Origin: JACKHO01 sp041398745
GTDB lineage: Bacteria; Planctomycetota; Planctomycetia; Planctomycetales; Planctomycetaceae
Assembly (NCBI GenBank): GCA_041398745.1
Contig: JAWKUB010000003.1
Span: 372,001-436,000 of the forward strand
DNA: 64,000 nucleotides
Reading direction: 5' to 3'
The position numbers were made by a program, and so were the translations under genes. Below the pieces are notes generated by a model. It saw only the letters and a list, made by a program, of their open reading frames with translations, made no database searches and was not told where the DNA came from. Shown piece after piece: positions 61,601 to 64,000 of the stretch (the stretch's first letter is position 1; every line of letters starts with the position of its first letter).

Positions 61601-63293
61601 CGAGTCGGGCCTGCACTTGAATAACCGAGTTTTTCGTACAAAGCCGGAAGTGGCGGACCAATATGTGGAAACCATGCTGCAGGCGAATCCTGACATCGTC
61701 ACCAAAATGCGACTGTGGAATGCCAGACAGAATTCGACAACATACCGAAACGACTTTGAGGAAGCGGAACAGATTTGCCGCATGATGCTTGATATCGTCA
61801 AGTCCGATGAGTGCCCCGCCGAAGGCCTGCTGCGCCGGGACTTCTTCCGTGAAGTACAAAGCAGCGTGAACAACCTGATGATGCAATGGGCGCAAACGCC
61901 CGCGTCACGGGAGCTGCGAAAACAACAAATTGAAACGTTGGCCAGCGACTATCCGTTCCAGTTCGTCGGGGAGTCGCGAGACCGTGCACTCGCCTTCCTG
62001 CAGTTGCACATCACGCACGAGCTGCCAATTTCGCCGCAGCCTCCGTTGGAGCCAGCAAAGCTTACCGCACCCGAAAAAGGACTTGAGTTCCTGAGCGGCT
62101 ACCCAAAACTGTATGGACTCTCGCTGAACATGACACAGCAGCAATTGCTGGAACTCATTGTCCGCGAAAACCTCCAGGCCAGTCGTTCACCTGACGGGCC
62201 GACGTATTCCATCCCGACGGATGACGGTTATGTCATTCTGGTCATGTTTGGCAATAACGAGGAAAAGTGCAGCGGCATTCAGAGGATTCGAGCTGGTGCG
62301 AATCCCATGACAGCTGTCCAGCCAAATGCACCAAACCCTTTCGTACCCTCGAACACTACTGAGTTGCAACCGGAACAGCGAGGAAAGACTCACGAGTATG
62401 TGGTGCGGATTGATGGACCGAAAGGAGCCCAAGTCAAAATGTCGCTCTCCAGCCAAGAAGCTGGCGAACCCATTCCGCGTGTTCTGGAATCCAAACTCAT
62501 TACGCTGCCCCACGAGCATTCGTTTCGCTCGGAAACATTCCGGGTTGATGTTGAAACCATCAAGGGACTTAGCCAGCCTGACGGAGGACATATCGATGGC
62601 AGTTACCGCATGGATGGTGAACAACAGGGCGGCGGCTTCGGTGGAACCTTTGAATCGGCAAACCGGCAGAAGTGGAGCTTTGGTAATTTGGACCGGTCGT
62701 CACCGTGGACACAGCCAGGTTCTGGGAACGAAAATCCCGCTCCAACTACTGAAACTACGTCTTCTCCAGATGAATCAGCGGCAACGGTTCGTCCGTTCAA
62801 GCACGTCAGCATTGCCTTCAATAGCTCAATAGCCCTGTTCGACATCGACACGGGCAAGACACTCGGGCCAATTGCTCAAGGCAGCCCCGCCGATGTGCCT
62901 CAGTACGATTTGTACGCAGACTGGGGTCCTCCGCTTTCGCCCGGAGTAAAGAACGCTGAGAACATTCTGGTCGGAAGGTTTGCCGCTGTCATCCCGGCGA
63001 CGAAAGGCGACTGGACTAAGGGGAACGACAGAGAGCTAATCGAGAAACTGTTGTCGAAGTCGCAAGGCAAGAAGAATTCGAAAATCCTGCGACACCTCGC
63101 TGGGGAAAATGACGAAACAACCTACTGGCTCGCCGAAACGGCTGATGGGGCCATTGTTGCTCTTCGCACCACATTTAATGGAGCGTTGAAAACCGAATTC
63201 TCCGAAACTCCCGTGAAAGGATTCGACGTACAGTACCGCGTCATCACGCAAAAGCTGCCCGCTCCTCCTGAGGATTCTCAGCCAACCGAGTAG
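58635..63293 (+). CDS. Giant M56 (BlaR1-like) membrane metallopeptidase
   Basis: 1552 residues, more than twice BlaR1 (~600). The first ~400 residues are the M56 sensor-protease: several membrane helices (LTLFHFLWQGLLVGVAAMLGARLL; YLVFTIALLSLPVCVVITF; a helix near 170), zinc motif HELAH (H259, E260, H263), then a last helix (ILVAALLLILPLVISPMLLNVFA) near 375-398. The rest is extracytoplasmic: a BamE/SmpA-like GMTFKEVVAAKGKHYRLV...YDDIMVTI (~425-460), a helical part, beta-rich regions, a TPR-like stretch (VIQKYEELIAKYPEHSRRAEAMFDLANIYEHS, ~925-955) and a second BamE-like unit (~1155-1215). The penicillin-binding domain of BlaR1 is not seen, so the signal differs. Confidence 0.88.
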   Translation: MMNLEYLLPLSNELCLRLALTLFHFLWQGLLVGVAAMLGARLLRSASASLRYLVFTIALLSLPVCVVITFQCIELPPGDIRMTSENAAAAPPAVDAIDDPPLVTPSANVEAVYVPYSVPEPVDVAMTAEDQPLLASSNKPTVTTQDSPKTTGAAPWAQWATYVVAVYLTGVGTFLFRLLLGVWGGHRLWHAAQAVENAQFLRVLADETKRMGLWMTPTLGYCSRVAVPTVVGVLRPALLLPVSLATGLSQEQFAAIVSHELAHIRRYDLLLNLVQRLLESLLFFHPVVWYLSHRMSVEREVSCDELVVSVGHVPASYADALLKVAELCALRIPENTYALAASGHNDSEFAQRIRRLVFADHPTPLRISRGSILVAALLLILPLVISPMLLNVFAQNNDSPAQREEVDSEDEQANADEPELEIAIGMTFKEVVAAKGKHYRLVHAMKVGQVLLVYDDIMVTIDERLTPDGGTVTGVAPTDLEDAEFFTKDIPYADAIPGRPDLADEAFNKALQELHALLAERTKLKLVKKYHEQFLKEDDKNDTAGRRAERNKARSELIRIADRFDQIAGRIVDLHASELQNLEPVAEHAVLECSEEPRYGQPSYGVIVYALSTQPIAADELLLFYGEHVYRIKGEPFTLKTKSQGFYFRPNVSVAAHTRFVVSCIQDAPEEIENVRKGFMPNSDRARDPQRAYRTELYHPQGQKMEELAPPTPAMTAYEKLREAYLQEPDRLHAIGLSSTNHTTWQWLVYIPRNKSWMLYGATRPIPHQHLVESGPNDTRYRIPAAQTGRIVLFDAALSIDDDGKSRMTIRSDQPIIQGTPRADWLFWRPGDPEPEMVGKYVAKQLPVSSTIYYSVGSGRVTTKINDKLELVATQFVPKDFQGEVMAETKLPGFCIWIEAGEFDPFVQRLNELRRMSTQNDEHAEVIQKYEELIAKYPEHSRRAEAMFDLANIYEHSIPQQSVEPQPEKTIAWLGKAFEAAKVGSPIWFESGLHLNNRVFRTKPEVADQYVETMLQANPDIVTKMRLWNARQNSTTYRNDFEEAEQICRMMLDIVKSDECPAEGLLRRDFFREVQSSVNNLMMQWAQTPASRELRKQQIETLASDYPFQFVGESRDRALAFLQLHITHELPISPQPPLEPAKLTAPEKGLEFLSGYPKLYGLSLNMTQQQLLELIVRENLQASRSPDGPTYSIPTDDGYVILVMFGNNEEKCSGIQRIRAGANPMTAVQPNAPNPFVPSNTTELQPEQRGKTHEYVVRIDGPKGAQVKMSLSSQEAGEPIPRVLESKLITLPHEHSFRSETFRVDVETIKGLSQPDGGHIDGSYRMDGEQQGGGFGGTFESANRQKWSFGNLDRSSPWTQPGSGNENPAPTTETTSSPDESAATVRPFKHVSIAFNSSIALFDIDTGKTLGPIAQGSPADVPQYDLYADWGPPLSPGVKNAENILVGRFAAVIPATKGDWTKGNDRELIEKLLSKSQGKKNSKILRHLAGENDETTYWLAETADGAIVALRTTFNGALKTEFSETPVKGFDVQYRVITQKLPAPPEDSQPTE

Positions 63294-63308
63294 AAGGCAT
63301 TCTGAAGA

Positions 63309-64000
63309 CTATTGTTCTTTGAGCACAGCGGCCGCTTTGTGCAGCAACTGGTCGATGGCACGCCCCAAGTGTGAGGACGACGGGCTTACCCTTGTATTCA
63401 TTAATGCGACCATGTTTATTCCATCATGGCGGCGAATGAGAATGGTGGCTGTTCCGGGTAAAGAGCCGGTATGCCAGTGGTTAACCTGTCCTTCACCGAC
63501 TATGCGGTTCTGCCAGCCGAGTGAATAGTAGACTTCCTTCTCTTTCCCTTCGTCGTCGTGTCCAGCCAATCCCGGCGGGCGCGCGTACATGAGCCCAACG
63601 CTCTCCTCGGAAAGTAGCGGGCTGTTCTGTTCATCATCAAAGGCTGCCGCCAACCGGGCTAAGTCTGACGCGGAGGCAATCCAGCCCCCGTGCGAATCCA
63701 TCGCTTCCAGGTTCCATCCCCCATATGGTGAGGGGACCGACTGTTCCAGGTCCTCTGCGAACACTGAAGTATCAGTCCCAGGATGATAATACCGCACTTC
63801 ATGAGGTGACCGTCCGGCCAACCGTGTCGCACCAATTTTCATTGTGTCGACGCCCACTGGAGCAAGGACGTGCTGCTTCACATACGCTTCGTAACTCTGC
63901 CCAGTCAGCTTCTCGATAACACGGCCGAGCAAGCAGTAACCAAAGTTCGAATAGGCATATCGCTCGCCAGGATCGAAATCGAGCTTCTGTGAGAACATCG
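63309..64000 (-). CDS. Beta-lactamase-fold serine hydrolase, C-terminal part
   Basis: At least 230 residues; the frame continues past the right window edge, so the N-terminus with the SxxK nucleophile is outside. YAYSNFGYCLLGRVIEKLTGQSYEAYV contains the YxN motif of class C beta-lactamase/esterase-type enzymes (PF00144), and HTGSLPGTATILIRR has the third-motif HTG. It is probably a beta-lactamase-related peptidase, esterase or D-aminopeptidase, likely exported. It converges on the blaI-M56 operon with only 15 bp between the stop codons, so functional linkage through beta-lactam or muropeptide response is possible but unproven. Confidence 0.85.
   Translation of the reverse strand, partial: MFSQKLDFDPGERYAYSNFGYCLLGRVIEKLTGQSYEAYVKQHVLAPVGVDTMKIGATRLAGRSPHEVRYYHPGTDTSVFAEDLEQSVPSPYGGWNLEAMDSHGGWIASASDLARLAAAFDDEQNSPLLSEESVGLMYARPPGLAGHDDEGKEKEVYYSLGWQNRIVGEGQVNHWHTGSLPGTATILIRRHDGINMVALMNTRVSPSSSHLGRAIDQLLHKAAAVLKEQ

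Overview
The window looks like chromosomal DNA of a planctomycete (Planctomycetales-type). Evidence: a prepilin-like DUF1559 protein, three secreted sulfatases plus a periplasmic alkaline phosphatase, a BlaI/M56 pair whose M56 protein carries a very long C-terminal extension, a sigma-70 factor fused to an N-terminal MerR-like helix-turn-helix, lipoproteins with a CPVGG/CCEGC cysteine module, moderate-to-high GC, weak Shine-Dalgarno sites, and intergenic hairpins of the form ACCCTCCC...GGGAGGGT. No rRNA, tRNA, CRISPR array, prophage or transposase gene was seen. Gene density is high and most genes are core metabolism or cell envelope.

Layout. 1-4.7 kb: a cut-off gene, a Tat-exported protein, then a leftward group (secreted BON protein, TadE-like protein, LOG phosphoribohydrolase, GlcD-type oxidase). 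4.8-10 kb: DNA polymerase I and a methyltransferase leftward, diverging from an EboD-like dehydroquinate-synthase homologue. 10-14 kb: a DUF1559 gene flanked by repeat hairpins, and a leftward S9 peptidase. 14-20 kb: carbon-nitrogen hydrolase, pyruvate carboxylase and sulfatase 1. 20-24.3 kb leftward: RNase HII-like protein, secreted HExxH protein, small conserved protein, rhomboid protease. 24.8-28.6 kb: sigma factor and two lipoproteins. 29-34 kb leftward: FtsH, lipoate ligase, CsrA, a 2[4Fe-4S] protein. 34-39 kb: transketolase-like enzyme, a translationally coupled HEPN pair, a sulfite-oxidase-like Tat enzyme, a HhH protein. 39-46 kb: PdxJ, dihydrolipoyl dehydrogenase, sulfatase 2, a DTW/Tsr3-like protein, glucan phosphorylase. 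46-58 kb: two large GT-C-type membrane proteins, a BatA/VWA protein, a SIS protein, ProC, alkaline phosphatase, sulfatase 3. 58-64 kb: BlaI repressor and M56 receptor facing a beta-lactamase-fold serine hydrolase.

Functional themes. Central carbon and cofactor metabolism (pyruvate carboxylase, transketolase, Lpd, LplA, PdxJ, ProC, glucan phosphorylase) is mixed with envelope work: sulfated-polysaccharide and phosphate scavenging (three sulfatases, alkaline phosphatase), envelope proteolysis (FtsH, rhomboid, S9 peptidase, M56), and surface structures (TadE, DUF1559, GT-C proteins). The clearest regulatory signal is upstream of blaI: two dyads with the core ATTTCTA-N6-TAGAAAT flank a candidate promoter. 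This suggests autoregulation of the blaI-M56 operon. The best candidates for something undescribed are the HEPN protein with its overlapping partner gene (36.2-37.2 kb), the 1552-residue M56 protein, and the small non-coding repeat elements at 10.0, 11.4, 20.2, 28.7 and 46.2 kb.
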